18,960 nucleotides of DNA. Origin: UBA9300 sp032260385. Its GTDB lineage: Bacteria; Bacteroidota; Bacteroidia; Bacteroidales; VadinHA17. The translations under genes and the position numbers were made by a program. The notes beneath the pieces were generated by a model. It made no database searches. It worked only from the letters and a program-made list of their open reading frames with translations, and was not told the origin of the DNA. Shown here piece by piece: positions 6,717 to 13,775 of this stretch (its first letter is position 1; each line of letters starts with the position of its first letter). The stretch is from the NCBI GenBank assembly GCA_032260385.1, contig JAVVEL010000037.1, positions 1 through 18,960 on the forward strand. The letters run 5' to 3'.

Positions 6717-8318
6717 CTATTTCTTTTTTTTCAGGATTTTATCCGTGGCTAATTTGCCGGTGAGAATCGACATCGGCACCCCGGCCGGACTGTAAACCCA
6801 TTGTCCGGCCTGGAAGACTGACGGTATGGGTGTCACCACCGAGCGGTCAGATATCTGTATCTTGTTTATCACGGGCACAGGATTCTGAAATGACCACCCT
6901 GTAATGGCTCCCTCGGAACTGCCGACCCTGTTTTTAATACTCAGGGGTGTGAAAGAGAAGCGCTTAAGTACCTTATCTTTAAGCATTGGATAAACCGAAT
7001 GTGATATAACATCCAGGATACGATCTTCCACTTCCGAAACAAACTCATCATACCAGCCTGCTCTTTGAATCTTATAGAAAAGATCGTATTCGGCAAGAAA
7101 GCTGATAACAAGCCCTGTTTTGCCCTCAGGAGCCATATCCGGGTCTTTTAAACCGGGTATGGATATTTCATAGGTATTTAAGCTGGTAAATTTATCGAGC
7201 CAGCTAAGAACCTGTTCTTTATCAAGCATTTCAAGATAATTTAAGAGACCATCCAGGTCACTCCTGTGAGTCTCACCAAGACCCTCTTTGGATGGTGTGT
7301 AAAAGAAATGCCCGTTCGAAATTTTCCTGAAACTATCAAGTGGCTCATCCACTTCCAGGAATAGTGTAAACACAGAATCCCCTCCCCTTTTTTCAAGCAT
7401 CATGGTTTTTACATCGGCGAATTTATCTTTAACCTCCTGTTCCAGTCCACCCGTATCTGTGATCCTGTAAAAGGTTTTCAGATCAGCAGCCCAGATAAGA
7501 TTGTCATACTCGTAAGTAACACCATTACTGTCTTTTAAGCTGCATCCTCCGGCATTTATTTCAACAACCGTCGTTTCTGTTTTTATTTCACCGCCATATT
7601 CCGGTACTTTCTCTCTCAAAGCTTCAGACAACTTGCCTACACCGCCCCTGGGATAAAAATAATCCAGGTAAAGGGAAAAATAGCTCATGGCAAAAAATGT
7701 CGGAGTATTTTTAAAGAAATGCTGTGAAATGATGTCCCTGAGTGAAGAGTTCTGCACTATTCCTTCCAGGTAATCTTCAACAGGCATATTCATCCTGTTT
7801 ATTTTCCCAATGGTAAGTGCAAACTTTGGCAACCAGGGCAATAGCTTAGTGAAAAGGAATTTTTTGTCGCCGGGTATATCTTTAAACACGGGGTTCTCTA
7901 TTCCATAAAGCACATCCATATGCTTCATTACCCTGCGTACAACTCTTAGAACCCTGTCAATCTCATCTACACTTTCAGGATAAACCTTCTTTAAAAGGCC
8001 CCTGTATTCCTCCAGGCTGTCTAAATTATGTATATGTATAATTTCGTTTTCAATACCCAGGGAAACAGGACTTTTGACAAATTCAATTTCTATTCCCAAT
8101 TGCTCAAGCATAGGTAAGATTATACCTGCATCCAGCAGTGCCCTCACCCCTGCATCAAAGCGGAAACCGTCGCGTGAAAAGGTATTAACCAGACCTCCAA
8201 GTTCCTTATTTTTTTCAATAAGCAAGACTTTTTGTCCCCCACGTGCAAGGTAGGCTGATGCTGTCAGTCCGGCTATCCCTCCTCCAACAACGACGGTATC
8301 ATATTTATTTTCAGTCAT
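6717..8318 (-). CDS. CrtI/CrtISO-type FAD-dependent oxidoreductase
   Basis: A 533-residue flavoprotein of the phytoene desaturase/carotenoid isomerase/retinol saturase group. The N-terminal dinucleotide fold reads VVVGGGIAGLTASAYLA, with the GxGxxG glycines at 12, 14 and 17, followed by an acidic strand end (LLIEKNKELGG) and FRFDAGVRAL near 52-61. The C-terminal FAD motif appears near 497-515 as FQAGQWVYSPAGVP, the usual closing signature. The family desaturates, saturates or isomerises conjugated polyenes and long lipids at membranes. No crtB or other carotenoid gene is in the window, so carotenoid synthesis is not supported here. Neighbours instead suggest an acyl-lipid substrate. A hairpin-rich gap (8319-8462) separates it from the upstream SDR gene. 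Confidence 0.88.
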   Translation of the reverse strand: MTENKYDTVVVGGGIAGLTASAYLARGGQKVLLIEKNKELGGLVNTFSRDGFRFDAGVRALLDAGIILPMLEQLGIEIEFVKSPVSLGIENEIIHIHNLDSLEEYRGLLKKVYPESVDEIDRVLRVVRRVMKHMDVLYGIENPVFKDIPGDKKFLFTKLLPWLPKFALTIGKINRMNMPVEDYLEGIVQNSSLRDIISQHFFKNTPTFFAMSYFSLYLDYFYPRGGVGKLSEALREKVPEYGGEIKTETTVVEINAGGCSLKDSNGVTYEYDNLIWAADLKTFYRITDTGGLEQEVKDKFADVKTMMLEKRGGDSVFTLFLEVDEPLDSFRKISNGHFFYTPSKEGLGETHRSDLDGLLNYLEMLDKEQVLSWLDKFTSLNTYEISIPGLKDPDMAPEGKTGLVISFLAEYDLFYKIQRAGWYDEFVSEVEDRILDVISHSVYPMLKDKVLKRFSFTPLSIKNRVGSSEGAITGWSFQNPVPVINKIQISDRSVVTPIPSVFQAGQWVYSPAGVPMSILTGKLATDKILKKKK

Positions 8319-8353
8319 ATAACATACATTTAGTAATGCATACTAATTGACTC

Positions 8354-8445
8354 TCCTCGCAGCAAGCTGCGAGGAATCGTCGATTGATTGTTTATTTTAT
8401 TTGTGCTCGCTAACCCCGAAGTAGAACTTCGGGGAATGCGCTCGC
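8354..8445. repeat. Two perfect hairpins, REP-like intergenic element
   Basis: Hairpin 1: TCCTCGCAG (8354-8362), loop CAAG, CTGCGAGGA (8367-8375), 9 bp. Hairpin 2: CCCCGAAGT (8414-8422), loop AGA, ACTTCGGGG (8426-8434), 9 bp. Hairpin 2 is bracketed by GCTCGC copies on both sides (8405-8410 and 8439-8444). The whole lies in the 144-bp gap between the SDR and FAD oxidoreductase genes, both on the minus strand. Paired hairpins with short conserved flanks are the hallmark of REP-like elements mobilised by RAYT transposases. They could also attenuate or terminate the SDR transcript. No RAYT gene is in the window. Confidence 0.6.
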
Positions 8446-8462
8446 GTAATTCATTGAGAAGA

Positions 8463-9431
8463 TCATTTTTTATAGGCATTGAGTCCCCCAATTTCCCTGC
8501 TAAGTTCCCAGAGCCGGTAAGCTACTTCACTGTCAAGTGCAGGCGGTGCCGGCTCTTCTTCCGTTGTCAGGTTAAAGAATTTTCCACTCACATTATCAAT
8601 GTCGTCTGAAACGCCCAGGTAATAAAGGGCTTCGGCAGATATTTCGGGTGATTTTAATGACCTGTCGAGGATATTCTTCTTATACCAGCGGTAAAGCGGG
8701 CCGTTATCCTGTCCCGTTTCAGTTTTCACGGCCCCGGGATGCATTGCATTGATTGTTACACCTGAGCCTTTGAAATGGTCACTAAAAACAAGCATGGTTA
8801 AAAGCTGGGCCAGTTTTGCCGATCCATAACTTTTTAAACCTGAATACCTGCGTTTCTCCCAGTTAAGGTCATCCAGTTTCAGTCCCCAGGCAGCAAAGCG
8901 ATGCCCTTCCGAATTAACAAGAATAATCCTGGCTTTTCCCTGGGATTTCAACTTATCCATTAGAACGAAATTAATAATAAATGAGGAAAGATACTGAACC
9001 ACAAAAACCTTTTCCAGCTTATCACCTGTTAGAACTCTTTTTGTGAGGTAAACACCGGCATTATGTATGATTACGTCAAGTGGAGTATCCAGACCTGCAA
9101 GCTCTGAAGCCACGCGGTGAATATCCTTCAGAATACTCAGATCAGCAATCATGTAATTGCATGTAACTCCGAATTTGCCCTCAATCTCTTCTTTCAGCGC
9201 TTCTGATTTCTCACTGCTGCGATTGATGCACAGCAGGTTGGAGCCCAGAGAGGCATACTTAAGGGCTGTAAAATAACCGATGCCAGAGGTGGCGCCGGTG
9301 ATAACAACAAGTTTGCCTTTGAATTCCCCCTTCCAGGTTTTTGGGCCCAGGCGGTTGTTCCTGATCATGGCAAAGATGTTAGACCACTGATATTCCTTAA
9401 AGTATTTAACGAATTTTGTCTTCTTCTTCAT
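8463..9431 (-). CDS. Short-chain dehydrogenase/reductase, retinol-dehydrogenase-like
   Basis: A 322-residue classical SDR enzyme using NAD(P)H. The cofactor motif TGATSGIG is at 45-52, an Asp at 97 (ADLS) follows, and the structural motif is HNAG at 123-126 rather than the usual NNAG. Catalytic Ser174 (VNSEGH), Tyr202 and Lys206 (YGSAK) are all present. The N-terminal ~38 residues are an extension rich in basic and aromatic residues, as in membrane-associated retinol dehydrogenase 11-14-like proteins. The likely reaction is interconversion of a lipid alcohol or ketone. The start lies 9 bp after the SnoaL-like gene stop, so the two are almost surely one transcript. Confidence 0.9.
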   Translation of the reverse strand: MKKKTKFVKYFKEYQWSNIFAMIRNNRLGPKTWKGEFKGKLVVITGATSGIGYFTALKYASLGSNLLCINRSSEKSEALKEEIEGKFGVTCNYMIADLSILKDIHRVASELAGLDTPLDVIIHNAGVYLTKRVLTGDKLEKVFVVQYLSSFIINFVLMDKLKSQGKARIILVNSEGHRFAAWGLKLDDLNWEKRRYSGLKSYGSAKLAQLLTMLVFSDHFKGSGVTINAMHPGAVKTETGQDNGPLYRWYKKNILDRSLKSPEISAEALYYLGVSDDIDNVSGKFFNLTTEEEPAPPALDSEVAYRLWELSREIGGLNAYKK

Positions 9432-9440
9432 CAGAGGGTC

Positions 9441-9899
9441 TTAGCCAAATTTTCTTTTCATGAATCTCCTGTAAGCCTTACCAAAGCGTGGGATATTGTC
9501 AAATATATCTCCCCACAGGTCAAAATAATCTCTTTGTTCAGTAATTTTATTATCATCATTCAGCGTCAGCCGGCTGGAACCGTACATTACTGAACTCGGA
9601 TTTTTTTTGAAGCTGATCGTCATCTCCCATTCAATAAAAATAATATTATCCTGCCGGAGAGCCCTGATCACATTCATTTTCAAGTCTTTTGAGCGTTGTG
9701 TCAATCGCTCTGTCATTGCCCTGAATTCTTTTATACCGCGTATTTCCTGGACGGAATCCCTGAAATATATATTATCATCATAATATGGGAGGATATGCGA
9801 CCAATCCGGCTTCCCCTGCGTATTGTATGTTTTGGACCATAATTCCTTTACGGTTTCAGCATCCAGGAAGCTGTTATTCTTATTTTCTTTCAGTTCCAT
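9441..9899 (-). CDS. SnoaL-like/NTF2-like family protein
   Basis: A 152-residue protein with the alpha+beta cone layout of the NTF2/SnoaL superfamily: an N-terminal helix with ELWSKTYN (19-26), YYDDNIYFRDSVQEIRGI (39-56) containing the Asp-Asn-Phe pattern, then antiparallel strands including IIFIEWEMTISF and SSRLTLNDDNKITEQRDYFDLW. The closing DYFDLW segment is typical of this group. Proteins of this type act as small isomerases or hydrolases, or as partners of lipid-modifying enzymes. No catalytic residue can be fixed. It is the promoter-proximal gene of the minus-strand cluster, divergent from the ABC exporter across about 210 bp. Confidence 0.82.
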   Translation of the reverse strand: MELKENKNNSFLDAETVKELWSKTYNTQGKPDWSHILPYYDDNIYFRDSVQEIRGIKEFRAMTERLTQRSKDLKMNVIRALRQDNIIFIEWEMTISFKKNPSSVMYGSSRLTLNDDNKITEQRDYFDLWGDIFDNIPRFGKAYRRFMKRKFG

Positions 9900-10109
9900 A
9901 GGCCAGTTTATTTTCCTGTATTATGATGTATCCGGAAATGTAAGATATTTATTGCACTAAAATAACAATTAGAATTCTAAATCACGCTCTTCCGGCATCT
10001 TTCAGGCAGCTTAGAACAAAGACATTCAATAAAAGAGTAATTATAAAGTATTTAATTATATTAGTTGGGATATAAAAAGTGTTTTAAACTTCCGATCTTT
10101 TTTTTGCCT
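9900..10109. promoter_or_regulatory. Divergent intergenic region between SnoaL-like and ABC genes
   Basis: This AT-rich 210-bp stretch must carry promoters for both the minus-strand lipid cluster and the plus-strand exporter. On the minus strand, TGTCTTTG (10017-10024) is one base off the TATCTTTG -7 consensus, about 118 bp from the SnoaL start. No good plus-strand TAnnTTTG is seen. No hairpin or operator stands out. Confidence 0.35.
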
Positions 10110-10862
10110 GTGGACCCGATAATAGAAGTAAAATCAATTTCAAAGTATTACGGCAATATAATGTCGCTCAGGGATATAAGCTTTAATATCGACAGGGGTG
10201 AAATATTCGGATTGCTTGGTCCCAATGGTGCTGGTAAATCAACTACGGTAAATATCTTAAATACTCTTTTAAAGCCTGATTCCGGTGAAATTTTCTGCGA
10301 CGGTGTCAATATCTTCAATAAGCCTGATCACTGCAAGATGATGATGGGGGTTGTACCCCAGGAAATTGCTTTATATGAAAATCTGACAGCATTTGAAAAC
10401 CTGGTTTTCTGGGGAGGATTATACAGGGTACCAAAACCAGAGCTAAAGGAGAATGCTGTTGAGATGCTTGAACTGGTAGGCCTTTCAAGCAGGAAGAATG
10501 ACAGGATCAAGACTTTCTCAGGAGGTATGAAGCGAAGGATCAATATAGCCTGTTCCATTCTCCACAAGCCCAAAATACTGGTGATGGACGAGCCCACGTC
10601 AGGTGTTGATCCACAGAACCGTAACCATATCTTCAATGTCATTGAGAATTTGAATAAGGAAGGAATGACAATAATATATACTACTCATTATATGGAGGAG
10701 GCAGAGCGTTTATGTGATACCATTGCGATAATTGACCTTGGAACCATAAGGGCACAGGGAACAATGAAGGAACTCAGGACAATAAGCGGAGCCGGTGATG
10801 GTGCAGGGCTTGAATCGATCTTCCTGAGATTAACGGGTAAAAAATTAAGGGACCAGGACTGA
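10110..10862 (+). CDS. ABC transporter ATP-binding protein (ABC-2 exporter type)
   Basis: A 250-residue ATPase if it starts at the GTG at 10110. The frame extends up to a TTG at 10065, but those 15 codons lack family character and no in-frame ATG precedes the domain, so GTG is preferred. Walker A GPNGAGKST is at 37-45, the Q-loop at Gln84, signature FSGGM at 136-140, Walker B ILVMDE at 156-161 and H-loop His193 in TTHYMEEAE. The order and the YTTHYMEEAE ending match the DrrA/NatA/CcmA-like exporter subfamily. Its stop overlaps the permease start by one base (TGATG), implying translational coupling. It energises export of an unknown substrate; drugs, lipids and sodium are known for the family. 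Confidence 0.92.
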   Translation: MDPIIEVKSISKYYGNIMSLRDISFNIDRGEIFGLLGPNGAGKSTTVNILNTLLKPDSGEIFCDGVNIFNKPDHCKMMMGVVPQEIALYENLTAFENLVFWGGLYRVPKPELKENAVEMLELVGLSSRKNDRIKTFSGGMKRRINIACSILHKPKILVMDEPTSGVDPQNRNHIFNVIENLNKEGMTIIYTTHYMEEAERLCDTIAIIDLGTIRAQGTMKELRTISGAGDGAGLESIFLRLTGKKLRDQD

Positions 10863-12055
10863 TGATAAAGCTATTCAAAAAGGATCTATTAATATTTTTC
10901 AATGACCAGAGGTCTTTTGTACTTACCTTCCTGGTTCCTATCATTTTAATTACACTTTTTGCTTTTGCTTACGGTGGCATTGGAGACTATACTGCAAATT
11001 CGGAATCACTCGAATTACTCGTTGTTAACCAGGATAAATCAGAGCTTGCAACGGAATTTATTTCAGATCTTGATTCAGCCGGCACGATAACGATTATTAA
11101 CTCTGACCTTGACAGGGCCAGGGAGTTGATTATCAAAGGTAAATATGCCAGCGCCCTGGTATTCAAGAATGGCTTCCGGGATTCAATGTACCTGGGAGGA
11201 GATATCCCGATAGAATTACTCTATGACAGGGAGCAGGAACTGGAAACAGGACGTTTACAGGTTGTTATATTGAATATCCTTATGTCCTACAGGGGAAAGA
11301 TTGAAATGCAGAAGTATATTGATTTATTTGGCAACAGCCTGCAGGTAGCAGATTCGACTGGACCCTCCCCGCCCCTGGTTGCAGAAAACAGCCCCGATCC
11401 TTTTCCCCTTGAGATGACTTCCATAGTTGGAGAGAAGAATGATCATAAACTGGGCCTGATACAGGCAGTTGCAGGTACGGCTATCCTGATGCTGCTCTTC
11501 AGTATGGCAGGTGTGGGTACAAGCATTCTCGAAGAGAAGGAGAACGGCACTATAAACAGGCTGCTCTATTCACCGCTGAACAGCCAGACCATACTTTACA
11601 GTAAGATGCTTTTTGCATTTTTTATAGCTATCCTGCAGCTTACGGTAATGTTCCTGTTTTCATGGATATTTCTGAATCTGGATATAACTATAAATATCCC
11701 CGCTCTTGTATTGATGATTATTGCCACTGCCTTTGCCATTTCAAGCATGGGGATTTCCCTTGCGGCAATTTCGAAATCGCGTCAGCAAGCCCAGAATCTA
11801 AGCACTCTTATTATACTTGTTATGTCAGCCATTGGTGGAAGCATGATACCCCTCTTTTTCATGCCGGAAATCATGAATAAGGTTGCCATTTTCAGCGTGA
11901 ACTACTGGGGTATACAGGGCTTTTATGATATTTTCTGGAGATCACTCCCTCTTCCTGAGATATTCCCAAAGATACTTGTCCTGACCTGCATTGGTCTTCT
12001 TATGACCATACTGTCAATCAGATTGATTAATAAAAATATATTAAAAATAATTTAG
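10862..12055 (+). CDS. ABC-2 type transporter permease
   Basis: A 397-residue ABC-2 permease. One membrane segment lies near residues 18-37. A large extracytoplasmic domain of about 170 residues (roughly 40-200) follows, then five hydrophobic segments near 205-225, 250-272, 282-305, 315-335 and 370-388, as in the NatB/YhaP/DrrB-like group. EEKENGTINRLLYSP near 225-239 is the coupling-helix region characteristic of this family. The start overlaps the ATPase stop. Together they form a minimal exporter of two half-sites. It is divergent from the lipid-gene cluster, so export of its product is a reasonable but untested idea. Confidence 0.9.
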   Translation: MIKLFKKDLLIFFNDQRSFVLTFLVPIILITLFAFAYGGIGDYTANSESLELLVVNQDKSELATEFISDLDSAGTITIINSDLDRARELIIKGKYASALVFKNGFRDSMYLGGDIPIELLYDREQELETGRLQVVILNILMSYRGKIEMQKYIDLFGNSLQVADSTGPSPPLVAENSPDPFPLEMTSIVGEKNDHKLGLIQAVAGTAILMLLFSMAGVGTSILEEKENGTINRLLYSPLNSQTILYSKMLFAFFIAILQLTVMFLFSWIFLNLDITINIPALVLMIIATAFAISSMGISLAAISKSRQQAQNLSTLIILVMSAIGGSMIPLFFMPEIMNKVAIFSVNYWGIQGFYDIFWRSLPLPEIFPKILVLTCIGLLMTILSIRLINKNILKII

Positions 12056-12101
12056 TTCACAGCCAGGTAAAGTCTGTTTGGAATTTAAACTCCGGATATA
12101 T

Positions 12102-12581
12102 TCACTGACCATTATCAGTCTTTTTCAGAACAAGGCAAATCTTAAGTGCTTCATCCACATGCCTCTGGACATCAGTCTGCGAGTTAAACATATACACTAT
12201 CTTTCCGGATCTGTCTGCTACATAGGTCACCCGCCCTGTCAGCAAGCCAAATAACTGTGAAGATACACCGAATAATTTCCTGACTGAATTATCAGGATCA
12301 CTTAATAAAGTAAAATTGAGCCTGTTAGACTCTGCAAACATTTTATGGCTTTCCACAGACTGCTGACTGATACCTATCACCATTGCGCCCGTTTCTTCGA
12401 ATACATCCGAAAGGTCCCTGAAATAGCAAGCCTGCCTTGTACAGCTAAGGCTTCCATCTTTAGGATAGAAATATATTACCAGCTTCTTCCTTCCAAGGTA
12501 TTTCTTTATATCAAAAATATTTCCATCCTGGTCTTTCAGCGAAAATTCCGGTACCCTGTCCCCTATCTGTAAACTTACCAT
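12102..12581 (-). CDS. PrxQ/BCP-type peroxiredoxin
   Basis: A 159-residue thiol peroxidase of the AhpC/TSA superfamily, BCP/PrxQ branch. The active-site segment is FYPKDGSLSCTRQACYFRD (38-56), with peroxidatic Cys47 and resolving Cys52 five residues later, the PrxQ arrangement. The usual PxxxTPGC reads PKDGSLSC: Ser44 can replace the conserved Thr, but Pro-Gly before the cysteine became Leu-Ser. The catalytic Arg is probably Arg117 (GRVTYV). It would reduce hydroperoxides, including lipid peroxides, in the cytoplasm using thioredoxin. It is convergent with the ABC permease, 46 bp apart, with no clear terminator between them. Confidence 0.9.
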   Translation of the reverse strand: MVSLQIGDRVPEFSLKDQDGNIFDIKKYLGRKKLVIYFYPKDGSLSCTRQACYFRDLSDVFEETGAMVIGISQQSVESHKMFAESNRLNFTLLSDPDNSVRKLFGVSSQLFGLLTGRVTYVADRSGKIVYMFNSQTDVQRHVDEALKICLVLKKTDNGQ

Positions 12582-12793
12582 TGGCTTTTGTAATCAACTA
12601 ATCATTTATCATCTATAAATACCTAATTTACATACATTTGTTCATTTTAACCGTTTTGGTCCCCTAAATACTCAAAAAATATGATCTAAGCTATCGGATG
12701 GACTTTGGCGAACCTTTGAACCGAATATAATTAGTAATAATATGAACAAGCCCTGTTAATTATTGTTTAATAAAGGTGATAAATATTTAAACA
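12582..12793. other. Intergenic region, no gene recognised
   Basis: AT-rich DNA upstream of the peroxiredoxin (minus) and of two gene remnants (plus). A plus-strand TACATTTG at 12633-12640 fits the TAnnTTTG -7 consensus but faces only the remnants, so it may be the orphaned promoter of a lost gene or chance. No frame here could be assigned to a family. Confidence 0.4.
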
Positions 12794-12886
12794 ATGATCA
12801 GTTTTCTCCTTGCTGATGAGTCCTCGTGGAGGACGGGACAGGTCTTAAAAATAGATTGTGGCCTGTCAACTCTAATAAACAAATAA
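12794..12886 (+). pseudogene. C-terminal remnant of a short-chain dehydrogenase
   Basis: Read from the ATG at 12794 this gives about 30 residues: MISFLLADESSW, then RTGQVLKIDCGLSTL and a stop. This is the standard C-terminal end of classical SDRs (a pattern like ISFLxSDESSxxTGQVLxVDGGxS), with Gly-to-Cys in the VDGG position. In-frame upstream codons hit a stop at 12788-12790, and no Rossmann motif or YxxxK is found, so roughly seven-eighths of the gene is gone. It is a different SDR from the intact one at 8463-9431, which ends differently. It abuts the SOUL remnant. Confidence 0.72.
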
Positions 12887-13181
12887 TGATAATAATTATG
12901 ACAAGGTTAACAGTTTTTCCAGTACTTACGATTCTTCTTCTAACAGTAATCCGGAAGTTGAACTTCAGAAGCAAAGCTCACGTATACTGGCAGTCATAAG
13001 TTTTGGTGGCTGGGCAAACGACGAAAAACTTGCAGAGTACAGGGATATGCTCAGATCCGAACTTGAAAAGCATCAGATTAAGCCAAAAGGACATTACATG
13101 TTTCTTGGCTATAATCCTCCGTACCGGATGATAAACAGGCGCAATGAAGTTGCTCTGGAAATAGAAAGCATGGAAGATTAA
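12879..13181 (+). pseudogene. 5'-truncated SOUL family haem-binding protein remnant
   Basis: The frame gives SNPEVELQKQSSRILAVISF, then GGWANDEKLAEYRDMLRSEL, then HYMFLGYNPP and INRRNEVALEIE before the stop. These are the conserved C-terminal blocks of the SOUL haem-binding family: NPxVEL, a WxxDEKLxEY helix, LGYNPP and RRNEVxxEI. The N-terminal half is missing; upstream codons reach a stop at 12876-12878 and there is no in-frame ATG before 13047. The homologous part seems to begin near 12897-12915. The C-terminal half has no internal stop, so decay is recent or the piece came by rearrangement. Confidence 0.75.
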
Positions 13182-13299
13182 TATAAGCAGTACCTGCCCT
13201 CCCTCCTACTATATGATCAAATTTATGAACATTGATCCTGAACAGATCAGACTTAATCATTAATTGTTATTTTTACCATTTCTAAGCCAATTTTTTGAA

Positions 13300-13698
13300 A
13301 TGGAAAACTACAGACTTCCGGTTACTATACGCTATTCAGATATCGATATGAACCGGCATGTAAATAATGCGGTTTATTTCACTTATATGGAAAATGCGCG
13401 TACCGAATTATTGAAAAATGAACTGCTTGAGTACCACGAAAAAGGAATTGTCTTTATCGTGTCGGAAGCTTCATGTAAGTACAGGCGTCCTATATTGCTG
13501 TCTGACAGCATTATTTGTGAAATAAAATTTGAGTTATTATCTCCCCTGCGTATTGGTGTTACCTACTTTTTCAGCGATTCCGGCACTGCCATGCTACATG
13601 CAGAAGGAAAAACAACCCTGGTAATGGTGGATGAGACATCAGGTAAGGCTGTAAAAATACCCGGGGAATTAATGGATCGTCTGGCTAAAAGTGATTAG
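13300..13698 (+). CDS. Hotdog-fold acyl-CoA thioesterase (4HBT/YbgC-like)
   Basis: A 132-residue protein starting at the ATG at 13300. The frame runs up to a TTG at 13264, but those 12 codons are hydrophobic filler. RYSDIDMNRHVNNAVYFTYM spans 11-30, the classic 4HBT signature: Asp16 is the probable catalytic residue and HVNN/YxxYxExAR form the helix facing the active site. SCKYRRPILLSD near 65-76 is the usual central strand turn. The family hydrolyses acyl-CoA or acyl-ACP thioesters in the cytoplasm as a dimer or tetramer. It stands alone, 118 bp after the SOUL remnant. A link to the lipid cluster is possible but not shown. Confidence 0.88.
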   Translation: MENYRLPVTIRYSDIDMNRHVNNAVYFTYMENARTELLKNELLEYHEKGIVFIVSEASCKYRRPILLSDSIICEIKFELLSPLRIGVTYFFSDSGTAMLHAEGKTTLVMVDETSGKAVKIPGELMDRLAKSD

Positions 13699-13735
13699 CA
13701 TTTTCTCCTGCAGCTATTTTTTATTCCTGTATTCT

Positions 13736-13743
13736 TATCTTTG
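13736..13743 (+). promoter_or_regulatory. Bacteroidota -7 promoter box TATCTTTG
   Basis: An exact TATCTTTG lies 32 bp before the ATG of the PQQ-like propeller lipoprotein, giving a predicted leader of roughly 25 bases. No convincing TTG -33 element is seen at the usual distance. Confidence 0.5.
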
Positions 13744-13775
13744 GCTTTTTTTGTGTTATTAATAATTTCAAATAA

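Noticed and set aside
6717..8318. Carotenoid biosynthesis locus based on the CrtI-like enzyme
   Set aside because: No phytoene synthase, cyclase or other crt gene is present; neighbours point to acyl lipids instead.
12809..12868. Hammerhead ribozyme-like motif: CTGATGAG, a GTCCTC/GAGGAC stem, then GGGAC and an 8-bp stem ending in GTC
   Set aside because: The core GAAA reads GGGA (A13 and A14 lost), stem I cannot be formed, and the same bases translate cleanly into the conserved SDR tail LADESSWRTGQVL. Coding ancestry explains the match better.
12898..12999. Short ORF starting MTRLTVFPVLTILLL, hydrophobic like a signal peptide
   Set aside because: It overlaps the SOUL remnant in another frame, and the SOUL frame carries the recognisable conserved blocks.
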